Shown here: positions 54,691 to 63,744 of the stretch, piece after piece
Layout of the letters: each line of letters opens with the position of its first letter
Numbering within the stretch: the stretch's first letter is position 1
Assembly: GCF_004114955.1 (NCBI RefSeq)
Contig: NZ_CP030053.1
Coordinates: 3,410,001 to 3,474,000 of the forward strand
Length of the DNA: 64,000 nucleotides
Source: Bradyrhizobium guangzhouense
Lineage (GTDB): Bacteria > Pseudomonadota > Alphaproteobacteria > Rhizobiales > Xanthobacteraceae
Direction: 5' to 3'
Notes under the pieces: model-generated
What the model was told of the DNA's origin: nothing
Seen by the model: only the letters and a program-made list of their open reading frames with translations
Database searches by the model: none
Position numbers and translations under genes: made by a program

Positions 54691-55902
54691 TCACTCGGGC
54701 AATCGCAGCACCTCGCATGGCGTGCCGGCTTCGGCTTTCGGCGCGAACGGCGGACGCACGAGAAGTGCCTGTGCCGCAGCGAGATTCGCAAGCAGCGAGG
54801 AATCCTGGTGATTGACGGGAAGAGCTAGAAGCGTGCCGTCATCGCGCGTCTGCAGACGCGCACGCAGATAATCCTCGCGCTGGTCGTTGGCGCCGACGTC
54901 GCGGCCGAGCACAGCGCGTTCGCGGCGATGATGAATCACCTGACGGCCCGACAGTGCGCGAATCAGCGGCACCAGAAACAGGAAGCCGCAGACGTAGGAT
55001 GACACGGGATTGCCGGGCAGGCCGATCACGCGCATTGGCCCGAGTTGCCCGTTCATCATCGGCTTGCCCGGTCGCATCGCGATCTTCCAGAACGCCATCG
55101 AGATGCCCTCGTCGGTCAGCGCCCGCTGCACCAGGTCGTGGTCACCGACAGAGGCGCCGCCGGTCGTGATCAGGATGTCGGCGCCGGATTCCCGCGCGCG
55201 GCGAATGCCTGATGTGGTGGCGGCAAGCGTGTCGGCGGCAACCCCGAGATCGATGGTGTCGGCCCCCTCGCTGCGGGCGAGGGCGTGCAGGGCGTAGCCG
55301 TTGGAATAGACGATCTGGCCGTGGCCGGGCGTCGAGCCGGGCATCACCAACTCGTCGCCGGTTGCGAGAATCGCGACCTTCGGGCGGCGGCGGACGGCAA
55401 GCTGCGGGTGGTTCATGCCGGCAGCGAGCGCAAGGTCGCGCTCGGTCAGGCGCATCCCCTTGTGCAGGAGCACCTCACCCTCGCGGAAATCGATCCCGGC
55501 GGGGCGGATGTGCCGCCCGGTGACGGCGGCTTCCTTGATCGTGATGTGCTTGCCGTCCGCGACGGTGTCTTCCTGGATCACCACCGCATCCGCGCCGGCG
55601 GGCACGACCCCGCCGGTGAAGATCCGCACGGCTTGGCCAGCGCCGACTGTTCCCGCAAATGGGCGGCCGGCTGCGACCTCGCCGATGACGGTGAGCTGCG
55701 CACCGACCTTCGCCGCATCGGCCGCGCGGACGGCATAGCCATCCATCGCCGACATGTCCTGCGGCGGCTGCGTCCGCCGCGCGGCAACGTCGCGCGCGAG
55801 CACGCGATGGAAGGCCTGATCCAGCGCGATCATTTCCTCAGCCAAAGGCTCTACACCGGCGAGCACGGCGGCAAGCGCATCGGAAACCGGCATGAGGGCC
55901 AC
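54691..55902 (-). CDS. moeA: Molybdopterin molybdenumtransferase
   Basis: Inserts molybdenum into adenylylated molybdopterin. 403 residues. Seen: PPQDMSAMDGYAVRAADAAK, IFTGGVVPAGADAVVIQEDT, VAILATGDELVMPGSTPGHG, ITTGGASVGDHDLVQ, GLPGNPVSSYVCGFLFLVPL, so MPT-binding and MoaB-like domains are intact. GTG 55902 has GGGAG 6 bases upstream; ATG 55893 is the alternative. moaC is about 7.3 kb away on the same strand, with other genes between. Confidence 0.94.
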   Translation of the reverse strand: MALMPVSDALAAVLAGVEPLAEEMIALDQAFHRVLARDVAARRTQPPQDMSAMDGYAVRAADAAKVGAQLTVIGEVAAGRPFAGTVGAGQAVRIFTGGVVPAGADAVVIQEDTVADGKHITIKEAAVTGRHIRPAGIDFREGEVLLHKGMRLTERDLALAAGMNHPQLAVRRRPKVAILATGDELVMPGSTPGHGQIVYSNGYALHALARSEGADTIDLGVAADTLAATTSGIRRARESGADILITTGGASVGDHDLVQRALTDEGISMAFWKIAMRPGKPMMNGQLGPMRVIGLPGNPVSSYVCGFLFLVPLIRALSGRQVIHHRRERAVLGRDVGANDQREDYLRARLQTRDDGTLLALPVNHQDSSLLANLAAAQALLVRPPFAPKAEAGTPCEVLRLPE

Positions 55903-56079
55903 GGTGAACTCCCGCAACAAGATCGAAGGACTCGGTCGGCAAGGTTCTAGCCGAGCGGAGAGGCCGAGGCAAAAGGGGTTATATCGCCGCGAAGCTTACG
56001 CTTGGGGCAGGGCTTGAGTCGCGACATGATCCGGAGGGCGAGGCAAACCGGTATGAGGAGCGGCAGCCTGCGCGCGGCA

Positions 56080-56397
56080 CTACGACCGCGTTATGGGATT
56101 TCCCCTTGCCGCCTCTCCATCTTCGGCGACGTCAGGCGCCTTGGGCCCTTGATCCTTGTCCGGCAACGGATCGGCCTGGGCCTTCAGGTCGGCCGCCTTG
56201 CTCATCAGCTTGGCGGAAAGCTCGGAGTCCGAGGTGGTCTTGGCGAATTTGACGAGCAGCGAGGCCTGCTTGGTGAGGTAGGTTTTGCCCAACACGATGA
56301 TAAGTCCATGTAGAATTCCCAACGGACTGATGAGTCCGGAAGCGGGCATTCGTTCCCGGAACTCTGTATAAAAATGCACAGAGCGACTTGGTTCCAT
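56080..56397 (-). CDS. Small hypothetical protein
   Basis: 105 residues if the ATG at 56397 is used. The plausible conserved part is the helical KTYLTKQASLLVKFAKTTSD and the KAADLKAQADPLPD segment, so a shorter product starting at a GTG (56298, reading VLGKTYL) is quite possible. The function is unknown. It stands alone between moeA and the HAD gene. Confidence 0.5.
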   Translation of the reverse strand: MEPSRSVHFYTEFRERMPASGLISPLGILHGLIIVLGKTYLTKQASLLVKFAKTTSDSELSAKLMSKAADLKAQADPLPDKDQGPKAPDVAEDGEAARGNPITRS

Positions 56398-56437
56398 GCC
56401 CGCGCGCGAAATAGTTCCGGGTCGCGGCGTCTCGCGG

Positions 56438-57061
56438 TCAGATCCCCAGAGCTTTCAGCGCATTCCCGACATCGGTCGGCGAGGTCACATGGACCGCGGT
56501 CAGGCCGCGGGCGCGCGCGCCTTCGATGTTCTCTGCGAGGTCGTCGAAGAACACGATCCGGCTGGCCGGCACGCCCATCGCGGCGACGACATGGTCGAAC
56601 GCTTCAGCATCCGGTTTGCGCAGCCCGATGCTGGAGGACAGGTACAGCTCGCGGAAATGGCCGAGCAGGTCGGCATATTGCTTCGAGAAATAGTCTACAT
56701 GCGGGCGGTTGGTGTTGGAGAAGGCATAGACCGGCATCTGTTTTGCCGCGCGGGGCAGGAGCTCCGTGATATCAGGCATTTCGCCGGCGAAGATCGCGTT
56801 CCACCCCTCCAGGAACTGGTCATCCGAAATGGAGATTCCGAGCGAAGAGCGCAGGGAGGCAAAATAGTCCTCGTCGCTGAGCTTGCCGACCTCGTGCAGC
56901 CGGTAGGCCTCGTCGCGCACATAGCGCCCGACGATGGCTTCGGGCTTGCAGCCGGCATGTCCGGCCCAGCAGGCGATCGCCCTGGAGAAATCGATGTCGA
57001 GCACGACGCGCCCGAGATCGAACAGGAGCGCATCTGCGCTGCCGGGAGAGAGCGAGGTCAT
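56438..57061 (-). CDS. HAD-IA family phosphatase, YihX-like
   Basis: 207-residue haloacid-dehalogenase-superfamily hydrolase. The motif I Asp is in LLFDLGRVVLDIDFSRAIAC. Motif II is YAFSNTNRPHVDYFSKQY, the motif III lysine is in SIGLRKPDAEAF, and motif IV is VFFDDLAENIEGARARG. The whole pattern matches E. coli YihX (glucose-1-phosphatase) and relatives. AAGGA lies 5 bases before ATG 57061; the open frame beyond belongs to the next gene. It follows the 2-hydroxy-acid oxidase by 14 bases, so they are one operon and the pair could form a phosphatase-oxidase step. Confidence 0.88.
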   Translation of the reverse strand: MTSLSPGSADALLFDLGRVVLDIDFSRAIACWAGHAGCKPEAIVGRYVRDEAYRLHEVGKLSDEDYFASLRSSLGISISDDQFLEGWNAIFAGEMPDITELLPRAAKQMPVYAFSNTNRPHVDYFSKQYADLLGHFRELYLSSSIGLRKPDAEAFDHVVAAMGVPASRIVFFDDLAENIEGARARGLTAVHVTSPTDVGNALKALGI

Positions 57062-57075
57062 TGCGTCCTTTCGGG

Positions 57076-58203
57076 TCAGTATCGATAGGGTTCGTGGTCG
57101 AACAGCGGGAACGCGCTGAACACGCTCGGCGCATTGGTCGCGGTGGCCGGGTGCAGACAGGATCTGTTGACCTCGGCGAACGAGGTGGCACCCAACAGAC
57201 CGAGGCAGCGCAGCACCTCGTCTTCCAGCAGTTCCAGCATCCGCGTCACGCCGGTCTCGCCGGCTGCCGCCAGCGCCCAGCATTGCAGCCGGCCGATGCC
57301 GACGAGGTCGGCGCCCGCGGCGATCGCCTTGACGATATCGGTGCCGCGGCAGAAGCCGCCATCGACCATGATCTTGGCGCGGCCCTTCACCGCATCGACG
57401 ATTTCCGGCAGCACATGCATGGCGCCGCGGCCGTGATCAAGCTGGCGGCCGCCATGGTTGGAGACATAGATCCACTCGACGCCGTGATCGACCGCGATCT
57501 GCGCGTCCTCGGCGGTTGCGATGCCCTTGATGATCAGGGGAATCTTGAACTTGTCCTTGATCATCTTCACGGTCCGCCACTCCAGACCCTTCTGGTAGTC
57601 GCCGCCGGTGGCGCGCAGGCGGCTCTCGCGAACGTAGCGCTTGGCGATGTCACGCTCGCGACGGCTGTAATGAGCGGTGTCGACGGTCAGGCAGAAGGCG
57701 GCATAATCGGCCTTCTGCGCACGGCTGACGACGTCGGCGACGAACGCGTCATCGCCGCGGACGTAGAGCTGGTACATGCGCAGCGCATCGGGCGCGGCTT
57801 CGGCCGTCTTTTCCAGGCCGGGCTCGGAGACGGAGCTGAGCATGTGCGACGCACCAAAAGCGCCGGCGGCGCGCGCGACGCTGGCTGCGCCATTGGGGTC
57901 GAAGATCTCGAGCGCGCCGACGGGGGCGAGCACCACAGGCAGTCGCATCTTGCGGCCGAACTGCTCGACCGAGCCGCTGACCTTGCGCATGTCGCGCAGC
58001 ACACGCGGGCGGAACGCGATCTCGTCCAGCGCCATGCGGTTGCGGCGCATCGTGGTCTCGGTCTCGGCCGCGCCGACGATGTAGTCCCAGGCGTTCTGGT
58101 TGAGGTTGGAACGCGCCTTCCGGATGAATTCGTGCAGGTTCTGGAACGGCTCGTTGCTGGCGCCGAGTTCGACGTTCCGTTCCGGCCGGAGTGCTTCGTT
58201 CAT
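57076..58203 (-). CDS. FMN-dependent alpha-hydroxy-acid oxidase/dehydrogenase
   Basis: 375-residue TIM-barrel flavoenzyme of the glycolate oxidase / L-lactate dehydrogenase (LldD) family. Seen: WDYIVGAAETETTMRRNR at the N-terminus, VLAPVGALEIF, the catalytic His in VSNHGGRQLDHGRG, the FMN phosphate site DGGFCRGTDIVKAIAAGADL. Substrate may be lactate, glycolate, mandelate or another 2-hydroxy acid; the GAAETE segment departs from the usual GAxDExT. First gene of a two-gene operon with the HAD phosphatase. Confidence 0.9.
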   Translation of the reverse strand: MNEALRPERNVELGASNEPFQNLHEFIRKARSNLNQNAWDYIVGAAETETTMRRNRMALDEIAFRPRVLRDMRKVSGSVEQFGRKMRLPVVLAPVGALEIFDPNGAASVARAAGAFGASHMLSSVSEPGLEKTAEAAPDALRMYQLYVRGDDAFVADVVSRAQKADYAAFCLTVDTAHYSRRERDIAKRYVRESRLRATGGDYQKGLEWRTVKMIKDKFKIPLIIKGIATAEDAQIAVDHGVEWIYVSNHGGRQLDHGRGAMHVLPEIVDAVKGRAKIMVDGGFCRGTDIVKAIAAGADLVGIGRLQCWALAAAGETGVTRMLELLEDEVLRCLGLLGATSFAEVNRSCLHPATATNAPSVFSAFPLFDHEPYRY

Positions 58204-58509
58204 TGTTATCCTCCCGAGAATTTGAAGTCTTATGCCATCGCCTATCCCGTCCGGCCCTGCAAAACCATCCTAAAATCGCATAGCTGCGAGGCGTCGTCCG
58301 GTCGACTGATTCCCGCCGGGAGCGGGGCCGGTCTACGAACGTTGCCAAATGTTTAGGTTCAGGCGAAGGATTTTTAGCGCGTACCCGCCCGCAAGGCGGG
58401 ACGGCCTTGAAGAAACCTGAATGATATTGTGAGAACCGGGCTGGATCGCCACTTGCATGGCGGCTGCCAAGCCTCAAAAGAACCGCTAAGCGAAAAGGCC
58501 ACCCATTCC
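58204..58509. other. Divergent intergenic region between oxidase and ctpA
   Basis: 306 bases without a gene. It contains a 6-bp hairpin (CCCGCC and GGCGGG) at 58384-58400. It must hold promoters for both divergent genes; none stands out. Confidence 0.45.
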
Positions 58510-59847
58510 ATGCGGAAAACCCTGCTCTTCCCCCTGGGCGCGCTCACCGGAGCGTGCCTGACCCTCCTCGTATCAGGTCCGCAGGGCGGACTATGGGCGG
58601 CACGGGCGGCGGCAAGCGCGGACGACGCGTATTCCCAGCTCAATCTGTTCGGGGAGGTCTTCGAGCGGGTGAAGGCGAGCTACGTCGAGAAACCCGACAA
58701 CGCCAAGCTGATCGAAGGCGCCATCACCGGCATGGTGACCTCGCTCGATCCGCATTCGCGCTACATGAACGCCAAGGCCTGGACCGAGATGCAGGAGACC
58801 ACTTCCGGCGAGTTCGGCGGCCTCGGCATCGAGGTCACGATGGAAGAGGGCCTGGTCAAGGTCGTTTCCCCGATCGACGATACCCCGGCGTCCAAAGCCG
58901 GCATCATGTCCGGCGACCTCATCAGCAAGATCGACGGCGAAAACGTGCAGGGCATGACGCTCGAGCAGGCCGTCAACAAGATGAAGGGCCCGGTCGACAC
59001 CAAGACCAAGCTGACCATCGTGCGCAAGGGCGCCGCCGCCCCGCTCGATGTCGCGATCACGCGCGAGATCATCCATGTCCGTCCGGTCCGCTTCCACGTC
59101 GAGAACGGCGACATCGGCTATATCCGCGTCACCTCGTTCAACGAGCAGACCACCGATGGCCTGAAGAAGGCGATCGCCTCGATCTCCAAGGACGTCCCGC
59201 AAGACAAGCTCGTCGGCTATGTGATGGATCTGCGCAACAATCCGGGCGGCCTGCTCGACCAGGCGGTGTCGGTGTCGAGTGCGTTCCTGCAGCGTGGCGA
59301 AGTCGTCTCGACCCGCGGACGCAATCCGGAGGAAACCCAGCGCTTCACCGCGCATGGCGGCGACCTTACCAAGGGCAAGCCGCTCGTCGTCCTGATCAAC
59401 GGCGGCTCGGCCTCCGCCTCGGAGATCGTCTCCGGCGCCCTGCATGACCACAAGCGCGCGACGCTGATCGGCACCCGCTCGTTCGGCAAGGGCTCGGTGC
59501 AAACCATCATCCCGCTCGGTGCCGGCAACGGCGCGCTGGCGCTGACCACCGCGCGCTACTACACCCCGTCGGGCCGCTCGATCCAGGCCCAGGGCATCGC
59601 GCCGGACATCGAGATCCTCCAGGACGTGCCGGCGGAGCTGAAAGGCCGCGTCGACACCATCGCGGAGTCGCAGATGCGCGGGCATTTGCAGAATACCGAG
59701 GGGAAGGAGCAGACCGGATCGCAGTCCTATGTCCCGCCGGAGGAGAAGGACGACAAGGCGCTGCATGCGGCCTACGACTTCCTCCACGGCGTTACGGTGA
59801 ATGCGGCGGCCGTCAAGCCGGCGCCGAAGGCCACCGTGCCGAACTAA
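58510..59847 (+). CDS. ctpA: C-terminal processing peptidase (S41)
   Basis: Periplasmic serine protease that trims C-terminal ends of envelope proteins. 445 residues. Signal peptide (RKTLLFPLGALTGACLTLLV), N-terminal helical part, PDZ domain (about 95-185, EFGGLGIEVTMEEGLVKVVS), catalytic domain with Ser in VLINGGSASASEIVSGALHD and Lys in GTRSFGKGSVQTIIP. The start at 58510 gives the signal; the frame open to 58429 is leader. Convergent with the GGDEF-EAL gene, with a strong hairpin between. Confidence 0.94.
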   Translation: MRKTLLFPLGALTGACLTLLVSGPQGGLWAARAAASADDAYSQLNLFGEVFERVKASYVEKPDNAKLIEGAITGMVTSLDPHSRYMNAKAWTEMQETTSGEFGGLGIEVTMEEGLVKVVSPIDDTPASKAGIMSGDLISKIDGENVQGMTLEQAVNKMKGPVDTKTKLTIVRKGAAAPLDVAITREIIHVRPVRFHVENGDIGYIRVTSFNEQTTDGLKKAIASISKDVPQDKLVGYVMDLRNNPGGLLDQAVSVSSAFLQRGEVVSTRGRNPEETQRFTAHGGDLTKGKPLVVLINGGSASASEIVSGALHDHKRATLIGTRSFGKGSVQTIIPLGAGNGALALTTARYYTPSGRSIQAQGIAPDIEILQDVPAELKGRVDTIAESQMRGHLQNTEGKEQTGSQSYVPPEEKDDKALHAAYDFLHGVTVNAAAVKPAPKATVPN

Positions 59848-59877
59848 GCTCGATCGGTTCTTTGGGACCTCGGACGT

Positions 59878-59907
59878 CGCCCGGGAGTGGATGGCCACTC
59901 CCGGGCG
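59878..59907. terminator. Bidirectional-type terminator between ctpA and GGDEF-EAL gene
   Basis: CGCCCGGGAGTGG and its complement, 13 bp perfect, loop ATGG; A/T-rich flanks both sides (AATTCATTT) but short T-runs. It lies between convergent genes. Confidence 0.75.
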
Positions 59908-59980
59908 AATTCATTTGGTGCTGTCTCAGTGATCCGCAGTTGGGATGGAGCCCACGCTCTGTCCCGGCGATAATCTCGCT

Positions 59981-62713
59981 CTAGCTGGCCTCGCGGCGGC
60001 GGGCTTCGTCGCCGTTGCGCTGGGCGAGGCGGCTGCGGTGGAGGGCGAACAGCTCCACCACTTTGTCGGCTGGCCTTGCCGCGCTGAACAGGTAGCCCTG
60101 CATCTCGGTGCAGCCGAGCGTGCGCAGCAGGCGCTGCTGCTCCTCGGTCTCGACGCCTTCGGCCGTGGTTGCCATCCGGCGGGCACTGGCGAGATTGACC
60201 ACCGCCTGCACGATGCTGGCGGAGCCGTCGGGCCCCGCGATGTCGTTGACGAAGCAGCGATCGATCTTGATCTTGTCGAACGGAAAGCGGTGCAGATAGC
60301 TCAGCGAGGAGTAGCCGGTGCCGAAATCGTCGAGCGCGATGCGGACGCCGATGGCGCGGAGCTGGTGCAGGATCGCAAGCGCGGTGTCGTCGTCGCGAAT
60401 CAGCACGGCCTCGGTGATCTCGAGTTCGAGCCGGCTCGCCGGCAGATTGGACGCGGCCAGCGCCGCCATGATCTTCAGCGCCAGCGTGCCGCTCTTGAAC
60501 TGCACCGGCGAGACGTTGACCGCGAGGCGGATGTCGTCGGGCCAGGCGGCCGCGTCGCGGCAGGCGGTCGACAGCACCCATTCGCCGATCTCGTTGATCA
60601 GTCCGGTATCCTCCGCGATCGGGATGAATTCTGCCGGGGAGACCATGCCGCGCTCGGGGTGGCGCCAGCGCACCAGCGCTTCGCAACCGGTAATGCGGTC
60701 GTCCTTCAGGCTGAGGCAGGGTTGATAATAGACCTCGAGGCCGCCTTCGCGCCCGCCTTGGGCGATGGCGTGGCGCAGGTCGATCTCGAGCTGGCGCCGC
60801 TCGCGGACCTTGGCGTCCATCTCAGGCTCGAAGAAGCGATAGGTGCGGCGCCCGGCAGATTTGGCGGCATACATCGCCATGTCGGCGTTCTTCAGGATCT
60901 GGTCGAGCGCGTTGCCGTGTCCCGGCGCCAGCGCAATGCCGATGCTGGCGTCGGTGGTGAGGTGATGGCCCATGCAATCGAACGGCGTGCGGATCGCGGC
61001 GAAGACCCGCGCAACGAGCTCGCTGACCTGGTCCTGCGAGGTCACTGCGCTCTGCACGATCGCGAACTCGTCGCCGCCGAGCCGAGCGACGAAATCGGCC
61101 GGGCCGGCGCAGCGGCGCAGGCTCTCCGCCACCGACTTCAGCAGCTCGTCGCCGACGAGATGGCCGAGCGCGTCGTTGACGCCCTTGAACTCGTCGATGT
61201 CGATGTAATGGACCGCGAGCTCTTCGCCGTGGCCGATGCTGGCCAGCTCCTCACGCAGATGTTCGTGGAACTTGGCGCGGTTGGGCAGGTCGGTCAGCGC
61301 GTCGTAGTGGGCGAGGTGGGTGATGCGCTCCTCGGTGCGCCGCCGATCGGTGATGTCCTCATGGGTCGCGACCCAGCCGCCATCGGCGAGCGGCTCGTTG
61401 ACGATCTGGATCGATCGGCCATCGCTGGTGTCGACCACCATGGAGTTGCGCACGTGGATGTCGCGCAGCACGCGCGCGGTATACTGGTTGACGTCACCCG
61501 TGAACGAGCCCGTCTCCTTGCGGTGAGCGATGATGTCGCGGAAACTGTAGCCGGGTTTGACGACGTCGGGCGACAAACCGTACATCTCGATGTAGCGCTG
61601 ATTGCAGATCACGAGCTGCTGCTCGGCGTCGAACAGCAGCAGACCCTGCGTCATGTTGTTGACGGCGCGATCGAGCCGCTGCTTCTCCAGTGTCAACCGC
61701 TCCCGGGACAGGCGGTGCTGCTCCAGGAGCTTGCGCACGATCGCGGTCAGCACGCCCGCGATCGCAAGCGCGGAGGCGCCGGCGACCGAAATCAGGATTC
61801 CGATCTGCTCGCGCCAGTCGGCGAGTGCCGCCGCGCGCGTTGTCGTCGCCATCATCAGGATCGGGAAATGGGGCAAGGCACGCGCCGAGGCCAGCCGGTC
61901 CTCGCCGTCGATCGGGCTCACGATCCGTCCGGCGAAGTGGTCGAGTGCGAAGATCCTCTGCTGCTCGAACGACCCGTTCCTGAAATTGCGTCCCATCATG
62001 TCGCTGGAGGAGGGATAGCGGGCAAGCAGCGTACCGTCCCGATGCAGCATCGAGATCGTCGCGCCTTCGCCGAGCATGACGGTCTCGAAGAATTTCTCGA
62101 AATTGGCCGGTTCGATGCCGCGTCCGACGATGCCCATGAACTCGCCGTGCGGCCCCATGATCCTGCGCACGATCAGGATGGTCCAGGCGCCGGAGATGCG
62201 GCTGTGAACCGGTTCGATCAGCACGTCGGGCGCCTGCGGATCGTATCTGAAGGAGCGGTAGTAGGCGCGATCGGCGACATTGACCTTCGGCGCCGGCCAT
62301 GCCGTCGAGGAATTGATCACGTTGCCGTCGGCATCGATGATGTTGACGCCGCCCATGTAGGGAAGCGCGTCGATCTTGGAGCGCAGCATGCGGTGCACGT
62401 CCTCGCCGGAAAGGCGCTTGCGGAAGTCCGCTGCGGTCGTAATTCCGTTCACGCGCACGTGGTCGACGAAATCCTTCTGGATGACCGCGAAATCCTGCAA
62501 TTGCTGATCGAAATGATGCGCGAGCAGCAGCACGGTGTTTTCCAGCTCGCGGCTGGAGTTGCGCAGCGCGCGCTCGCGGAAATTCTGCGCCATCAGCACC
62601 GCGCCGACGGCGATCGCCGCGATCAGCAATGTTCCGCCCACCACGAGCCAGCGGATCGGTCCGCTGCGCACGAAGGCCTGGTCGAAGAGGCGGCTGCCGT
62701 ATCTTGTCATCAT
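59981..62713 (-). CDS. Membrane GGDEF-EAL protein with Cache-type sensor and PAS
   Basis: 910-residue cyclic-di-GMP enzyme. Layout: span at about 20-45; periplasmic Cache-like sensor about 50-290 (AYYRSFRYDPQAPDVLIEPV, RISGAWTILIVRRI); span about 300-325; PAS about 345-450; GGDEF about 465-625 with intact RLGGDEFAIV; EAL about 640-890 with EALVRW, the ELEITEAVLI, ALDDFGTGYSSLSYL and AEGVETEEQ motifs intact. Both cyclase and phosphodiesterase activity are thus possible. The start at 62713 or 62710 is preferred; the frame is open to 62764. It stands alone and its ligand is unknown. Confidence 0.92.
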   Translation of the reverse strand: MMTRYGSRLFDQAFVRSGPIRWLVVGGTLLIAAIAVGAVLMAQNFRERALRNSSRELENTVLLLAHHFDQQLQDFAVIQKDFVDHVRVNGITTAADFRKRLSGEDVHRMLRSKIDALPYMGGVNIIDADGNVINSSTAWPAPKVNVADRAYYRSFRYDPQAPDVLIEPVHSRISGAWTILIVRRIMGPHGEFMGIVGRGIEPANFEKFFETVMLGEGATISMLHRDGTLLARYPSSSDMMGRNFRNGSFEQQRIFALDHFAGRIVSPIDGEDRLASARALPHFPILMMATTTRAAALADWREQIGILISVAGASALAIAGVLTAIVRKLLEQHRLSRERLTLEKQRLDRAVNNMTQGLLLFDAEQQLVICNQRYIEMYGLSPDVVKPGYSFRDIIAHRKETGSFTGDVNQYTARVLRDIHVRNSMVVDTSDGRSIQIVNEPLADGGWVATHEDITDRRRTEERITHLAHYDALTDLPNRAKFHEHLREELASIGHGEELAVHYIDIDEFKGVNDALGHLVGDELLKSVAESLRRCAGPADFVARLGGDEFAIVQSAVTSQDQVSELVARVFAAIRTPFDCMGHHLTTDASIGIALAPGHGNALDQILKNADMAMYAAKSAGRRTYRFFEPEMDAKVRERRQLEIDLRHAIAQGGREGGLEVYYQPCLSLKDDRITGCEALVRWRHPERGMVSPAEFIPIAEDTGLINEIGEWVLSTACRDAAAWPDDIRLAVNVSPVQFKSGTLALKIMAALAASNLPASRLELEITEAVLIRDDDTALAILHQLRAIGVRIALDDFGTGYSSLSYLHRFPFDKIKIDRCFVNDIAGPDGSASIVQAVVNLASARRMATTAEGVETEEQQRLLRTLGCTEMQGYLFSAARPADKVVELFALHRSRLAQRNGDEARRREAS

Positions 62714-63023
62714 GTCGTTCGTCGCCGTCCACACGTCAGGGTGAGTTCTTGATCCCCGTGACATCCGTCGGTTTACGGGATCGATGTGGAGGCGACGTTA
62801 GGAAGCGCGGTTAACGCGGCTTAAACCGAAACGCACAAATGCGATCGATACGTGGAGCGCGCGGTGTGCAGGTTTTGCCGGCAGGATGGCGATGCCGGTC
62901 AGTTCTTGCCGAACGCGGCGCAATCAACCGACGCTTAACCATCTAACCTGCTGACGATCCTCGATGCCACACTGGCACGCGAATTGCGAGCCCGGTCCGC
63001 AACGACGCAGAGAGGACACGATC
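62714..63023. other. Intergenic region upstream of flp
   Basis: 310 bases without a gene. It carries TTAACCAT at 62935-62942 (CtrA-like) and a TTAA-N6-TTAA near-match at 62811-62824, plus the leader of the Flp pilin gene with GAGAGGA at 63010-63016. Confidence 0.45.
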
Positions 63024-63188
63024 ATGAAAAAGACTTTGAAGAACTTTTGGATCGACGAATCCGGTGCGACCGCGATCGAATATGGCCTGATCGCCGCCGG
63101 TATCGCGCTGGCCATCATCACCGTCGTCAACGGCCTGGGCAGCAAGCTCAACGCCAAGTTCGGATCGATCAGCGCGTCGCTGAAATAG
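63024..63188 (+). CDS. flp: Flp-family type IVb pilin
   Basis: 54-residue pilin precursor. The N-terminus MKKTLKNFWIDESGATAIEY contains the Flp cleavage and assembly region (SGATAIEYGLIAAGIAL): the prepilin peptidase cuts within this region and the following hydrophobic helix packs the fibre core. Tad/Flp pili mediate adhesion. No tad or cpa genes are in the window, so assembly genes are elsewhere. ATG 63024 has GAGAGGA 7 bases upstream. Convergent with moaC. Confidence 0.93.
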   Translation: MKKTLKNFWIDESGATAIEYGLIAAGIALAIITVVNGLGSKLNAKFGSISASLK

Positions 63189-63197
63189 CGACGGGAT

Positions 63198-63743
63198 TCA
63201 GGCGCGGTAATGCCCCGACTTGCCGCCCAGCTTCTCGATGAGACGGATGCCCTCGATGCATACGCCGCGTTCGACCGCCTTGATCATGTCGTAGATGGTG
63301 AGGCAGGCGACCGTAACCGCCGTCAGGGCTTCCATTTCGACGCCGGTCGGGCCGGTCACCTTGACGCTGGCACGGACGACGCAGCCCGGCAGCTTCGCGT
63401 CGGGCTCGATGTCGATCGTGACCTTCGACAGCGCAAGCGGATGACAGAGCGGGATCAGCTCCGAGGTTCGTTTCGCCGCCATGATTCCGGCGATGCGCGC
63501 GGTGCCGAGCACATCGCCCTTCTTGGCATTGCCTGACAGGATCAGGTCGAGTGTCGCCTTCTCCATGACGACACGGCCTTCGGCAATTGCGAGCCGCTCG
63601 GTCGCGGCCTTGTCCGAGACGTCGACCATTCGCGCCTCGCCGGATGCGCCGATATGGGTGAGGGCAGGGCTCACCTGCTTTGAAGGCTTCGTCTTGGTCG
63701 GCTTGCGCGCCAGGATCTTTCGCGCCGGAATCTTGGGCGCCAT
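63198..63743 (-). CDS. moaC: Cyclic pyranopterin monophosphate synthase MoaC
   Basis: Second step of molybdenum cofactor synthesis. 181 residues. Seen: [40 protein letters not shown] with [29 protein letters not shown] with MIKAVERG. A Lys/Arg/Pro-rich extension of about 25 residues precedes the core ([20 protein letters not shown]); the family normally begins near [17 protein letters not shown], so the extension may be non-homologous or a start error. One base separates it from trpC upstream. Confidence 0.94.
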   Translation of the reverse strand: MAPKIPARKILARKPTKTKPSKQVSPALTHIGASGEARMVDVSDKAATERLAIAEGRVVMEKATLDLILSGNAKKGDVLGTARIAGIMAAKRTSELIPLCHPLALSKVTIDIEPDAKLPGCVVRASVKVTGPTGVEMEALTAVTVACLTIYDMIKAVERGVCIEGIRLIEKLGGKSGHYRA

Positions 63744-63744
63744 G

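Noticed and set aside
56323..56338. CTGATGAGTCC resembling the hammerhead ribozyme core
   Set aside because: The required GAAA strand and stem I/III with a cleavage triplet are absent. The segment is explained by a 6-bp palindrome CGGACT-GATG-AGTCCG.
59945..62752. A 935-codon open frame on the plus strand across the GGDEF-EAL gene
   Set aside because: The minus-strand product has all GGDEF, EAL, PAS and sensor motifs; the plus-strand frame has none.
62811..62824. TTAA-N6-TTAA as a full CtrA site before flp
   Set aside because: The full site needs a 7-base spacer. Kept only as a near-match.
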